This document shows positions 28,648-37,052 of a stretch of DNA of 64,000 bases, in pieces. The notes beneath the pieces are model-generated. The model was not told where the DNA came from. It saw nothing but the letters and a program-made list of their open reading frames with translations, and did not search any database. Source of the stretch: Lewinellaceae bacterium (GTDB taxonomy: Bacteria; Bacteroidota; Bacteroidia; Chitinophagales; Saprospiraceae). Numbering within the stretch: position 1 is the stretch's first letter; the number at the start of each line of letters is the position of its first letter. The stretch spans positions 1 to 64,000 of the forward strand of contig JACJYE010000010.1 in assembly GCA_020636255.1 (NCBI GenBank), written 5' to 3'. Made by a program: the position numbers and the translations under genes.

Positions 28648-29130
28648 ATTTTTTGTGTGCCTTGTCTTTTTGTATTCGGGTAATACAGGTTCTCTGCCCC
28701 GCCAGGTATCAGGTACGTGTTTTATCTTGGGCCGCATTTCCTGCACGGCCTTCAGCACATCTACGCGGCTGATCTGGCCCACCAGTTTGCCATTTTCAAC
28801 TACCGGCAGCCGTTTGAAGCCGTGATTGATGAAAGCATTCGCCGCATCGAATATCGAACTGTTGGAACTGATGGTTTGGATATTCGTCGACATGTAATCC
28901 CCGACGTTCAGCATTTGCCGGGGTTCATTGTTGTAAAGCCCGTCTACCAGCAACCGAAGGCAATCTACTTCCGATAACATCCCGATCAGCTCTCCTTTTT
29001 CATTCAGGACCGGAGCGCCCGAGATCTTTTTCTTCAGCATGGCATCAATAGCCTCCCAGAGGAAAGTATCCGGGCGGAAAGTGACCAGGCGAGTGGTCAT
29101 GTATTGGGTAACAGGTGGGAATTTACTCAT
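28642..29130 (-). CDS. Protein with two CBS domains
   Basis: This 162-residue protein is made almost wholly of a CBS pair: CBS1 (about residues 8-63, VTQYMTTRLVTFRPD and GMLSEVDCLRLL) and CBS2 (about 77-133, VGDYMSTNIQTISS and GQISRVDVLKAV). Such stand-alone modules bind adenosine nucleotides and regulate partner proteins. The basic tail ends KKTRHTKNS. The partner is unknown; the convergent adenosine deaminase gene makes a nucleotide-sensing role attractive but unproven. Confidence 0.9.
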   Translation of the reverse strand: MSKFPPVTQYMTTRLVTFRPDTFLWEAIDAMLKKKISGAPVLNEKGELIGMLSEVDCLRLLVDGLYNNEPRQMLNVGDYMSTNIQTISSNSSIFDAANAFINHGFKRLPVVENGKLVGQISRVDVLKAVQEMRPKIKHVPDTWRGREPVLPEYKKTRHTKNS

Positions 29131-29397
29131 GGTGTCGATTTAGAAAAGTGTAATGTGGTTGTTTAAAATCAACCAATAAAATAGCAAAATAATTCAGTGG
29201 ATTAAAAACAAAGTTTTAAATATTTTTTATTGCCAGAATAATCGTCCATTGAGGTGGGGTTGAGTGGGTGACAAAAATCAAGGCAGCCCAAGGCTTTTGT
29301 CATTCCGGAGTAGGATAAGGAAACCTATTTTAAAGTGTCAAACCAGGGCGAACACTCTTTGCTGCTTGGCATATCCGTTCATTCTAAATGCAGGAAC

Positions 29398-31677
29398 ATG
29401 ATAGAAATACGAGGCCATGCCAGAGGCGGCCAGGGAATGGTAACTGCCTTCGAGATTCTGGCCAAGGTTTTTAATAAGCTGGGCAATTTTCACGTCCAGG
29501 CATTTCCCGCTTTCGGGGTCGAAAGAACAGGAGCTCCCATCCAGGCATTTCTGAGAGTTGCTAAAAATGAGATCCTCAATCGCAGCAACATCTATCACCC
29601 CCACCTTATCATCGTTTTTGACGAAACGCTTCTGGAGCAGGTTCCCGTTTTTGAAGGCCTGAACAGCCAGGGCGCCGTCCTGATCAATACGGAAAAACCA
29701 CCTGCCTTTTTCGCCGACAAGGCCGGGAAGGTGTTTACCGTGCCGGCCACCCGCATCTCACTGGAGCTGGGCCTGGGGTCCAGGTCGCTGCCGATCGTCA
29801 ACGCTGCTATGATCGGCGCCATCATCAGGGCTCTGGAATCCGCTCTGGAGGTCGCACTCCCCGTGCTCCGCGAGAATGTCCCGGCAAAACCCGATGCCAA
29901 TGCCGAAGCTGCCCGCCGTGCCTTCGCGCAGGTGGCCGTTGCAGGCGCTGAGGATGATTACCTCGTTAGAGCGCTGTATCAGCCCGAACAGGAAATGGAA
30001 CCTGCTCTGGTGAATGGCATCACAAGTGCAGCAGGCGAGAGCGCAGATGGCTTCCAGGCACCGTCCTGGGACAAGCCATTATCCATCAATAAAACCGGCA
30101 ACTGGAGGCTGATGGCGCCCGCCTATGTCACAAAAGCCCCGCCTTGTAATACGAACTGCCCTGCCGGCACAGATGTTCGGGCTTTTGTACGCCTGACTGC
30201 CGAGAAAAAGTTTGATGAGGCCTTCGAGCTGATCAGCCGCCATAATCCCTTCCCCGGGGTGTGCGGCAGGGTATGCCCTCACTTCTGCGAACAGAACTGC
30301 AACCGCAATGCACTGGATGAAGGGCTGAACGTAGGCGCTATTGAACGTTTCCTCAGCAGCCGTTCGCGCGGGCGGGCGATCAATCCGGCGCCACTTCTTT
30401 ACGGGGAAAAAGTGGCCGTAGTAGGGGCGGGGCCCGCCGGCCTTACCGCTGCCCTGCGGCTGCGCCGTAAGGGATACCCGGTGACTGTCTTCGAAGCCTT
30501 GCCGCAGGCTGGCGGTATGATGCGCACCGGTATCCCGAGGTTCCGCCTGCCCGATGACGTGCTGGATGAAGAGATCGCCGCCATAGAAAAGGAAGGCGTA
30601 GAGATCAGGTTAGGGCAAAAGGCCACGGTAGAAGGGCTGGCCGAGGCCGGCTTCGACGCTGTAGTCGTCTCTGTCGGCTCTCATGTCGGGGCTTCCATAG
30701 GCCTCGAACAGGAACATCTGGCCACCGAAGGTATTGGCTTTTTGCGCGGCTTTAAGTTATTCGGCGATGAGAATGGCGTAAAGCAAGGCGACGAAGTGGC
30801 CATCATTGGTGGCGGCAATACCGCTATCGACCTGGGCCGGACGCTACTTCGCCTGGGCGCCGTACCGTCTATCTACTACCGCCGTACTATTCAGGAAATG
30901 CCCGCCATAGCACAGGAAGTGGAAGAGGCGATGGCCGAAGGGGTGCAGATGCATTTCTTAGTAGCTCCTACTGCGTTAAATAAGTCTGCTGAAGGCGGGC
31001 TGGTGCTTCACCTTCAGGACATGCGCCTCGGCGAACCCGACGCTTCGGGCCGCCGCCGCCCCGTACCCATTGAGGGTTCCGTAAAAGAAGTGCAGGCCGG
31101 CCGGGTGTTTGCCGCTATCGGCCAGAAATATGACAGCTTCGTCTTTCAGGGCCTCGAAGTCAACCCCCGGCAGGGCAGGGTAGCGGCCGATAAGCTATCT
31201 ATCCCCGTTTTCTGCGCCGGCGACATGGCATGGGGGGGCACTGTTGCGGAAGCTATCGGAAGCGGCAACGAAGTGGCTGAAGAGGCCCATGCTTCCCTGA
31301 GGGGGCTGCCCTACCACAGAGAGCAGGGCCAGAAGGGGGCCGTCGGGCCTGAAGACATCAATTTTGCCTATTATCTCCCTTCTGCCCGCCACCGGCAGCA
31401 TACACGGCTCAGCCGTCCCAAACCCGGCGATTTTACGGAAGTGACGGCCGGGCTCGATGAAGCGCAACTGGTTGCGGAAGCCGGGCGCTGCCTGCACTGC
31501 GGGGAATGCTTCAGCTGCGGGAACTGCTTCAACTTCTGCCCGGATGCAGCTATTCTTGTCGATGAAGAGGGCCGGCTTCGCATCGATTACGAGTATTGTA
31601 AAGGGTGCGGGATATGCGCCGAGGAATGCCCTTGTTCTGCTATTCAATTCGAATTAACGGAAGAAGCCACATTATGA
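29398..31677 (+). CDS. 2-oxoacid oxidoreductase gamma subunit fused to GltD-like flavoprotein and 2[4Fe-4S] ferredoxin
   Basis: This 759-residue fusion has three parts. Residues 1-185 are a pyruvate:ferredoxin oxidoreductase gamma domain (MIEIRGHARGGQGMVTA, FGVERTGAPIQAF). Residues 230-670 resemble the glutamate synthase small subunit: an N-terminal cysteine domain (PPCNTNCPAG, CGRVCPHFCEQNC), the FAD site VAVVGAGPAGLTAAL (near 342) and the pyridine-nucleotide site AIIGGGNTAIDLGR (near 470). The C-terminus is a delta-type ferredoxin (CLHCGECFSCGNC, CKGCGICAEECP). Together with the alpha and beta genes it should oxidise a 2-oxoacid to acyl-CoA, with electrons probably exchanged with NAD(P)H through FAD. 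The ATG at 29398 fits the family start. The next gene overlaps by four bases (ATGA). Confidence 0.9.
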   Translation: MIEIRGHARGGQGMVTAFEILAKVFNKLGNFHVQAFPAFGVERTGAPIQAFLRVAKNEILNRSNIYHPHLIIVFDETLLEQVPVFEGLNSQGAVLINTEKPPAFFADKAGKVFTVPATRISLELGLGSRSLPIVNAAMIGAIIRALESALEVALPVLRENVPAKPDANAEAARRAFAQVAVAGAEDDYLVRALYQPEQEMEPALVNGITSAAGESADGFQAPSWDKPLSINKTGNWRLMAPAYVTKAPPCNTNCPAGTDVRAFVRLTAEKKFDEAFELISRHNPFPGVCGRVCPHFCEQNCNRNALDEGLNVGAIERFLSSRSRGRAINPAPLLYGEKVAVVGAGPAGLTAALRLRRKGYPVTVFEALPQAGGMMRTGIPRFRLPDDVLDEEIAAIEKEGVEIRLGQKATVEGLAEAGFDAVVVSVGSHVGASIGLEQEHLATEGIGFLRGFKLFGDENGVKQGDEVAIIGGGNTAIDLGRTLLRLGAVPSIYYRRTIQEMPAIAQEVEEAMAEGVQMHFLVAPTALNKSAEGGLVLHLQDMRLGEPDASGRRRPVPIEGSVKEVQAGRVFAAIGQKYDSFVFQGLEVNPRQGRVAADKLSIPVFCAGDMAWGGTVAEAIGSGNEVAEEAHASLRGLPYHREQGQKGAVGPEDINFAYYLPSARHRQHTRLSRPKPGDFTEVTAGLDEAQLVAEAGRCLHCGECFSCGNCFNFCPDAAILVDEEGRLRIDYEYCKGCGICAEECPCSAIQFELTEEATL

Positions 31678-32894
31678 AAGACAGCATTATGCTTGAAGAG
31701 ATCAAATCCACCTCACTGGCTGGTGAAGACAAGCTCCCAAAATACAGAGATCATGAGGAGCGCATCCTGAAAGGCAATTATGCCGCTGCCGAAGCCGCTC
31801 GCCTTTGCCGTGTAGGGTTTATCCCTGCGTACCCCATCACCCCGCAAACCACCATTGTCGAACGCCTTTCGGAAATGGTGGCCAACGGTGAGCTGGACGC
31901 GACATACATAAACATGGACAGTGAGCATTCCGTCTTCGCTGCCGCTATGGGCGCAGCCCTCGGTGGTGAGCGGGTGTTCACCGCTACGGCAGGCCAGGGC
32001 CTGTTTTATGCGCACGAAGTATTACAGGCCATCTCCCATTTTCGCCTCCCGATGGTCGTCTGTAACGTAGGGCGCCCCTCTATCCCCTGGAATATCTGGT
32101 CGGACCAGTCCGACTCCCTGTCACAGCGGGATACGGGCTGGATACAGTATTACGGTGAAAGTGCCCAGGAAGTGCTGGATACGATCATACAGTCCTATAT
32201 GCTGTCCGAAAAGCTCAATATACCCGTAATGGCCGTGCTCGATGCATTCTATCAGAGCCATACGAGTGAGAACATCTGGGTGCCCAGCCAGAAACTGGTG
32301 GATGCGTTCCTGCCGCCCCGAAAAGCGGGCGCTATGCACATCGACCTGGAGCACCCCAAAGCTTTTGGAGGCCTGGTGCCCCCCGAGCATTATTACAAAT
32401 TCAGCTACAACGCCTGGAAAGATGCCCGGAAGGTAGAAGCTTTGTCTACCGAGATCGCTGCCCGGTTCGCCCGCTATTTTGGGCGGCAGTACTCAAATGT
32501 CGAAGCGGTCAATATCGGGCCCCACACCAGGCTGGTACTGGTTACGGTGTCCACCATAACCACTACGGCCCGCGGCGTTGTCCGCAACTACCCGGATGTG
32601 GGCCTGCTGAAGCTGCGCCTCTTCAGGCCATTCCCGAAAACGGGGGTGCTGGAAGCCCTTCGGGCCCTGCCCGACGACGCAGTTCTGGCAAATGTGGAAC
32701 GCAACTTCCTCGGCGATGCAGAAGGCGCTATCCAGCAGGAAATGAAACGGGCGCTCTTCGGCGCACGCAATTTGCGCATGCTTGATTTTTACGCCGGAGT
32801 GGGCGGGAAAGACGTTCCGCCTGAGACAATAGAAAAGATCATATACCAGGCAAAGAACGATCCCCGGGATATCAGTTGGGCCGATGTTGATTAG
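31674..32894 (+). CDS. 2-oxoacid:ferredoxin oxidoreductase alpha subunit (PorA-like)
   Basis: This 406-residue alpha subunit carries the pyrimidine-binding domain (GFIPAYPITPQTTIVE, NMDSEHSVFAAAMGAALGG, TATAGQGLFYAHEVL, about residues 45-130) and the transketolase C-terminal-like domain (RLVLVTVSTITTTARG, LLKLRLFRPFP, about 285-330). It pairs with the beta subunit to bind thiamine diphosphate and CoA. The likely ATG (31674) overlaps the stop of the fusion gene; an ATG at 31689 is an alternative. Substrate is most likely pyruvate or a related 2-oxoacid, but this cannot be decided from sequence alone. Confidence 0.93.
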   Translation: MKDSIMLEEIKSTSLAGEDKLPKYRDHEERILKGNYAAAEAARLCRVGFIPAYPITPQTTIVERLSEMVANGELDATYINMDSEHSVFAAAMGAALGGERVFTATAGQGLFYAHEVLQAISHFRLPMVVCNVGRPSIPWNIWSDQSDSLSQRDTGWIQYYGESAQEVLDTIIQSYMLSEKLNIPVMAVLDAFYQSHTSENIWVPSQKLVDAFLPPRKAGAMHIDLEHPKAFGGLVPPEHYYKFSYNAWKDARKVEALSTEIAARFARYFGRQYSNVEAVNIGPHTRLVLVTVSTITTTARGVVRNYPDVGLLKLRLFRPFPKTGVLEALRALPDDAVLANVERNFLGDAEGAIQQEMKRALFGARNLRMLDFYAGVGGKDVPPETIEKIIYQAKNDPRDISWADVD

Positions 32895-32901
32895 ACAACC
32901 A

Positions 32902-32934
32902 AGCTCTAAGCAGTGTTCAGAAAAAAAGTTCTCC
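32902..32934. repeat. Copy of the prmA-flank repeat inside the por operon
   Basis: This 33-base stretch matches 21393-21425 at 28 positions (AGCTCT-AG-AGTGTTCA … GTTCTCC). It lies in the 71-base gap between the alpha and beta subunit genes, which would otherwise be expected to be nearly contiguous. Confidence 0.7.
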
Positions 32935-32965
32935 AAATATCCGCTGTATCTATTAAAACAGAAAG

Positions 32966-33892
32966 ATGAGCCCTACCCAAGAATTTTTGATAAAAGACGA
33001 AAAGGTATATTCCGGAGCACTCAGCTGCCGGGGCTGCGCCTGGTCGCTGCTGGCCCGCCACCTGTCCAGCATCCTGGGCGATAATACCGTATATGTTGTG
33101 CCGGCCTGTTGTTTCTCCATTATTTCAGGCCCCTATCCGCTGAATGGGCTGAAGGGCAATATCGTGCACACCGTATTTGCCGGCGCCTCCGCTACGGCTA
33201 CCGGCGTCAGGGCAGCACTCGACCGCCAGGGCAAGGCGGATACCACCGTGGTAGTGCTTGCCGGCGACGGCGGCACCTTCGACATCGGGCTGCAGGCTCT
33301 TTCAGGGGCTGCTGCCCGGGGGGAGAATATCCTCTACGTCGTCAATAACAACGGGGCTTATATGAACACAGGCATTCAAACCAGCACGGCTACCCCCTAC
33401 GGCGCCGTGACCACTACCAACCCCGGAGGCGGCTATAAGCGCACCTGGCCCAAAGACCTGATGGGGATCATAGCTGCCCATAACCTGCCTTACGCTGCCA
33501 CCTGTTCCCTGGCCTATCTGGATGACCTGCGCCGGAAGGTCAGAAAAGCGGCGGACACCAGGGGCTTTCGCCTGCTGATGGTCGACGGGCCATGCCCTCC
33601 GGGCCATAAAACCGACCCCGCACTGTCCATTTCAATAGCCCGGCTTGCTGTGGAGACGAAATTGTTCCCCCTCTTTGAGATCGAAAGGCAGCGCTATACA
33701 CTGAATTACATCCCGGATAAAGAGGTGCCCGTTACGGAATGCCTCAAATACCAGGGGCGGTTCAAACACCTCTTCAACGAGGAGAACGGCTATATCCTCG
33801 AAGAGATACAGGAGCATGCCGATCACTATTGGAGGCAGCTGCAGACAAAGGCAGAGCTGTCGTGGAATGGTAAAGAGAAAGAGAAAACCTAA
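32966..33892 (+). CDS. 2-oxoacid:ferredoxin oxidoreductase beta subunit (PorB-like)
   Basis: This 308-residue thiamine-diphosphate-binding beta subunit has cysteines for a cluster in LSCRGCAWSLLAR and VVPACCFS (about residues 20-52), the TPP/Mg motif LAGDGGTFDIGLQAL with NILYVVNNNGAYMNTG (about 95-135) and TWPKDLMGIIAAHN. The C-terminus is the variable beta-subunit tail. It completes the oxidoreductase encoded by the three genes from 29398. The gene is complete and uses the ATG at 32966. Confidence 0.93.
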   Translation: MSPTQEFLIKDEKVYSGALSCRGCAWSLLARHLSSILGDNTVYVVPACCFSIISGPYPLNGLKGNIVHTVFAGASATATGVRAALDRQGKADTTVVVLAGDGGTFDIGLQALSGAAARGENILYVVNNNGAYMNTGIQTSTATPYGAVTTTNPGGGYKRTWPKDLMGIIAAHNLPYAATCSLAYLDDLRRKVRKAADTRGFRLLMVDGPCPPGHKTDPALSISIARLAVETKLFPLFEIERQRYTLNYIPDKEVPVTECLKYQGRFKHLFNEENGYILEEIQEHADHYWRQLQTKAELSWNGKEKEKT

Positions 33893-33950
33893 TGGTGAAC
33901 AAGCCTGGCTTTCTGGTAATAATTTGTCTAATTTGCGGCACTCGATATGT

Positions 33951-33968
33951 TTAAGAGCTTGTTTTTTG
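33951..33968 (-). repeat. Dispersed AACAAGCTCTTAA motif
   Basis: The minus strand reads AAAAAACAAGCTCTTAA. Close copies lie at 36915-36930 and 60818-60832, with related sequence at 32899-32911. It is located 26 bases upstream of the CotH-like gene start. Confidence 0.55.
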
Positions 33969-33993
33969 ATTGTTACTAACCAGAAGATTTTTC

Positions 33994-36318
33994 ATGAAAG
34001 CCAAGCTGTTTCCGGCCGTTTTTTGGGCCCTTGTCTCTTTTCCCGGCATCCTTTTTTCGCAGGTACCCTTTCCGGACAACGGGCAGGTTTATGTGCAGGA
34101 TGTAGTGCCCAGAGTTGACATAATCATTCCACCCGTAAGCCTGGCGGTTATACTGGACCCCGCTAATGCCTTCAGTGACGATCTCTGGCAGGCCACATTC
34201 ATCTTCGATAACGGAACCCTGCGGGATACGGTAGACAATATCGGATTCCGGCTGCGAGGCGGGCAGTACAGCCGTACGGCACAGAAAAAATCATTTAAGG
34301 TTTCCTTTAATACCTTCGTGCCCGGCAGGTCGTGGCACGGCCTGGAAAAGCTGAACCTCAATGGAGAGCATAACGACCCCACCATCAGCCGCGCAAGGAT
34401 ATGTTGGGGCCTGCTTCGGGAGATGAAAGTGCCCGCTCCCCGGGCGAATCACGTTGAATTGTATATCAACGGCAATTACTACGGCCTTTATGCCAATGTG
34501 GAACATATCGATGAAGAGTTCGCGGGCCTGCGTTTCGGCAACAAAAGCGGAAATCTCTATAAGTGCCTATGGCCTGCCGACCTGGCCTATCTCGGAGATG
34601 ACCCCGATCTGTATAAATTGGAAAGTGGCGGCCGCCGGGTGTACGAGCTCCACACCAACGAAGCGGAAGACGATTATTCAGGCCTGGCCCATTTTATCGA
34701 TGTGCTCAATAATACGCCCCTGGATAACCTCGCCTGCGAACTGGAGCAGGTATTCAACGTCGATACCTACCTCCGGGCCATTGCCTTCGATGTGCTTTCC
34801 GGCAACTGGGACGGGCCGCTGTATAACAAAAACAATTTTTTCCTCTACCACAACGAATCCACAGGGCTGATAGAGTATATCCCTTATGACCTGGACAATA
34901 CGCTGGGCGTCGACTATCTGGGCGTCGACTGGGCGCTTCAGAATATTTATTCCTGGGCGCATCCCGTTGAACCCCGCCCGCTGTACACCCGCATTCTGGC
35001 CGTGCCGGAGTACAGGGGCCGCTATTCTTATTACCTCGGCCGCTACATGCAGGAGGTATTCACCGAGGGCCTGCTGTTTCCCGATTTTGACGCAGTCCGC
35101 AGCCTGATCGCCCCCTATGTAGAGGGTGACCCGTTCCATTCGCTCGATTATGGGTTTGCATACAGCGATTTTCTGGCTGGTTTTGACGGGCCATTGCCTT
35201 GGGGGCATACGCCTTATGGGCTCAAGAGTTATGTGGCCACCCGAAGAAATAGCGCGTTGGCCCAATTGGAAACCGTTGATGTCAAACCGATCATTCGCGC
35301 TATCGCGAACAATTCCCCGAACGAGGGCCAGGATATCTCGATCACTGCGGAAGTGGAAGACGATGGAGGGCTGGTAAGCATTATGGCCTGTAGCCGCCTC
35401 AGCGGGCAGGTAGATTATCAGTGCATGGAAATGTACGATGATGGCCTGCATGCCGACGGTGCGGCTGGTGACGGCCGTTATGGCGCCCTGTTTCCCGCCC
35501 TGAATGAAACAGCCGTAATAGAATATCATATTGAAGCAATAGATAACACTGGACAGGAAAACCGGCGCCCTCTTTGTGAAGACAGAAGCCTCTTTGTGGG
35601 CAGTGCTTCCGTTCCCCTCGCCATCAATGAGATCATGCCGAGCAATAGCACTGTTATTGCCGACGAGGCCGGGCAGTATGATGACTGGCTGGAAATCTAC
35701 AATTACGGTGATGCTCCCGTTTACCTGGGGGGGCGGTTCCTGTCGGATAATGAGGATAACCCTACGCGCTGGGCTTTCCCGGAAATCTGGATACAGGCTG
35801 GCGAATTCCTGCTCATCTGGGCCGATGATGATGAAAACCAGGGTAGCTTGCATACCAACTTCAAGCTGGACGCCGACGGAGAGTTCATCGGGGTCTTTGA
35901 CACTGCTGATAACGGTTATGCCAGGATCGATGGGCTGGCCTTCAGCCAGCTTCAGGAAGACCAGGCATGGGGGCGGCTCCCTGACGGCACAGGGGCATTC
36001 CAGGCGGTGTCGCCAACGCCGGGAGCTTCAAACGAGCCATTGTCTGCAGTAAGGAAGAAAGAGGGTTATGCCCAGGAGTGGCAGGTGTTTCCCAATCCCT
36101 TTGATGAAATCCTGCACATACGGTTTGAAGAGGGCACACCTGCCCCCGTGCATTTGTACCTGCGCGATGCACTGGGAAGAGAAATGTTGAAAAGCAGGGT
36201 TGAAAAAGGTGGAAAAGAAGCAGTATTAAGCACTTCCGGCCTGGCTCCGGGTTTGTACTTCCTTTGCCTGAATTTTGGGACGGGCCAGGTGCTGACGCTA
36301 AAATTGAACTGTTTGTAA
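33994..36318 (+). CDS. CotH-like secreted protein with lamin-tail domain and T9SS sorting tail
   Basis: This 774-residue secreted protein has a signal peptide (MKAKLFPAVFWALVSFPG, cleavage near residue 22), then a CotH kinase-like domain (about 60-400: GFRLRGGQYS, KSFKVSFN, LNGEHNDPT, YINGNYYGLYANVEHID, YDLDNTLG). A short Ig-like segment follows (about 430-520), then a lamin-tail domain (about 540-670, LAINEIMPSNS) and a type A T9SS C-terminal domain (VFPNPFDEILHIRF onward). CotH kinases phosphorylate spore-coat proteins in Firmicutes; in Bacteroidota the substrate is unknown. The ATG at 33994 gives a proper signal peptide. Confidence 0.92.
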   Translation: MKAKLFPAVFWALVSFPGILFSQVPFPDNGQVYVQDVVPRVDIIIPPVSLAVILDPANAFSDDLWQATFIFDNGTLRDTVDNIGFRLRGGQYSRTAQKKSFKVSFNTFVPGRSWHGLEKLNLNGEHNDPTISRARICWGLLREMKVPAPRANHVELYINGNYYGLYANVEHIDEEFAGLRFGNKSGNLYKCLWPADLAYLGDDPDLYKLESGGRRVYELHTNEAEDDYSGLAHFIDVLNNTPLDNLACELEQVFNVDTYLRAIAFDVLSGNWDGPLYNKNNFFLYHNESTGLIEYIPYDLDNTLGVDYLGVDWALQNIYSWAHPVEPRPLYTRILAVPEYRGRYSYYLGRYMQEVFTEGLLFPDFDAVRSLIAPYVEGDPFHSLDYGFAYSDFLAGFDGPLPWGHTPYGLKSYVATRRNSALAQLETVDVKPIIRAIANNSPNEGQDISITAEVEDDGGLVSIMACSRLSGQVDYQCMEMYDDGLHADGAAGDGRYGALFPALNETAVIEYHIEAIDNTGQENRRPLCEDRSLFVGSASVPLAINEIMPSNSTVIADEAGQYDDWLEIYNYGDAPVYLGGRFLSDNEDNPTRWAFPEIWIQAGEFLLIWADDDENQGSLHTNFKLDADGEFIGVFDTADNGYARIDGLAFSQLQEDQAWGRLPDGTGAFQAVSPTPGASNEPLSAVRKKEGYAQEWQVFPNPFDEILHIRFEEGTPAPVHLYLRDALGREMLKSRVEKGGKEAVLSTSGLAPGLYFLCLNFGTGQVLTLKLNCL

Positions 36319-36353
36319 TAGGTTGTAAAATGCTCAGGAATTTTGGGGGATAG

Positions 36354-36427
36354 ACAGCCCGAATTTCGTTTATGCGAAGGCCCCTGCTGGAGGGGAGGAA
36401 TAGGATCATCACGAAAATTCGGGCTGT
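36354..36427. terminator. Long hairpin between convergent genes
   Basis: ACAGCCCGAATTTCGT (36354-36369) pairs with its complement at 36411-36427 with one bulged A. The loop contains a smaller CCCC/GGGG hairpin. It lies between the CotH-like gene and the convergent lipoprotein gene and may terminate either. There is no strong T-run, so an RNA-structure role is also possible. Confidence 0.55.
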
Positions 36428-36442
36428 TCGCGCTAACCTGCG

Positions 36443-36877
36443 CTAGTCTTCACAAAGGCCCACGATCTTGTGGAATACCTCGTGTAAAGCTGTGATCGCG
36501 GTAGTGATGGCCTCATCAGAGCCACTGGTGACGGCGGCCCCGATCGCCTCGGAATCAGTTGCCAGTTTCTGGAGCAGTTCCTCCATGCCTTTATTTTTCA
36601 TGTTTTCAGGCAGGGGGAGTGCAGCCCATTGCTTTGCAGCGCTGGCCAATTCAGAATAACGGGCTTTTAGGGGCTCCAGGTCCCCTTCTTCAGCGGGGTG
36701 GAAGGTAGAAGACATCACATCGTGATATGCCTCTTTGGCGGCGTCCCAGTCTTTTGCGATTTGTTCCGTATCCGTTCCAGCCTGTTGGGCTCCGTCTTTT
36801 TCAGTGGGTGGCGTTCCGCAGGAGATAAGGAAAAACAATGCAGTGATGGCGGTGGAGAAAGCAAAGGTTTGTTTCAT
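36443..36877 (-). CDS. Small helical lipoprotein, function unknown
   Basis: This 144-residue protein starts with a lipoprotein signal (FFLISCG, lipidated cysteine at about residue 20). A charged linker and an all-helical domain (about 35-140) with heptad-like leucines and alanines follow. It resembles short cytochrome-like or four-helix lipoproteins in composition, but there is no CxxCH motif. It is monocistronic as far as can be seen, and convergent with the CotH-like gene. No function is assigned. Confidence 0.75.
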   Translation of the reverse strand: MKQTFAFSTAITALFFLISCGTPPTEKDGAQQAGTDTEQIAKDWDAAKEAYHDVMSSTFHPAEEGDLEPLKARYSELASAAKQWAALPLPENMKNKGMEELLQKLATDSEAIGAAVTSGSDEAITTAITALHEVFHKIVGLCED

Positions 36878-36914
36878 GGTTTAATGTTTTTTGATCGTTT
36901 ATTCATTTCGTTTC

Positions 36915-36930
36915 CAAACAAGCTCTTAAG
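36915..36930 (+). repeat. Dispersed CAAACAAGCTCTTAAG motif
   Basis: This copy lies upstream of the lipoprotein gene and directly before the CACAGAGGACGCAAAG hairpin. See the related copies at 33951-33968 and 60818-60832. Confidence 0.55.
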
Positions 36931-36932
36931 CG

Positions 36933-36982
36933 ACACAGAGGACGCAAAGCTTATGTGAATACTTTGCGCCCTCTGCGTTATT
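36933..36982. repeat. Inverted repeat with CACAGAGGACGCAAAG arms
   Basis: The left arm ACACAGAGGACGCAAAG and the right arm CTTTGCGCCCTCTGCGT pair at 15 of 17 positions around a short loop. Elements with this ACAGAG-rich sequence occur in intergenic DNA of many unrelated bacteria. Here it lies between the S46 peptidase gene and the lipoprotein promoter. Confidence 0.65.
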
Positions 36983-37052
36983 AACCCGGCTTCCCGGGCC
37001 TGAGCACATTCGGGAAGGCTGGAATGGCTCTTATTTCTCTCGATAGCGAGGC

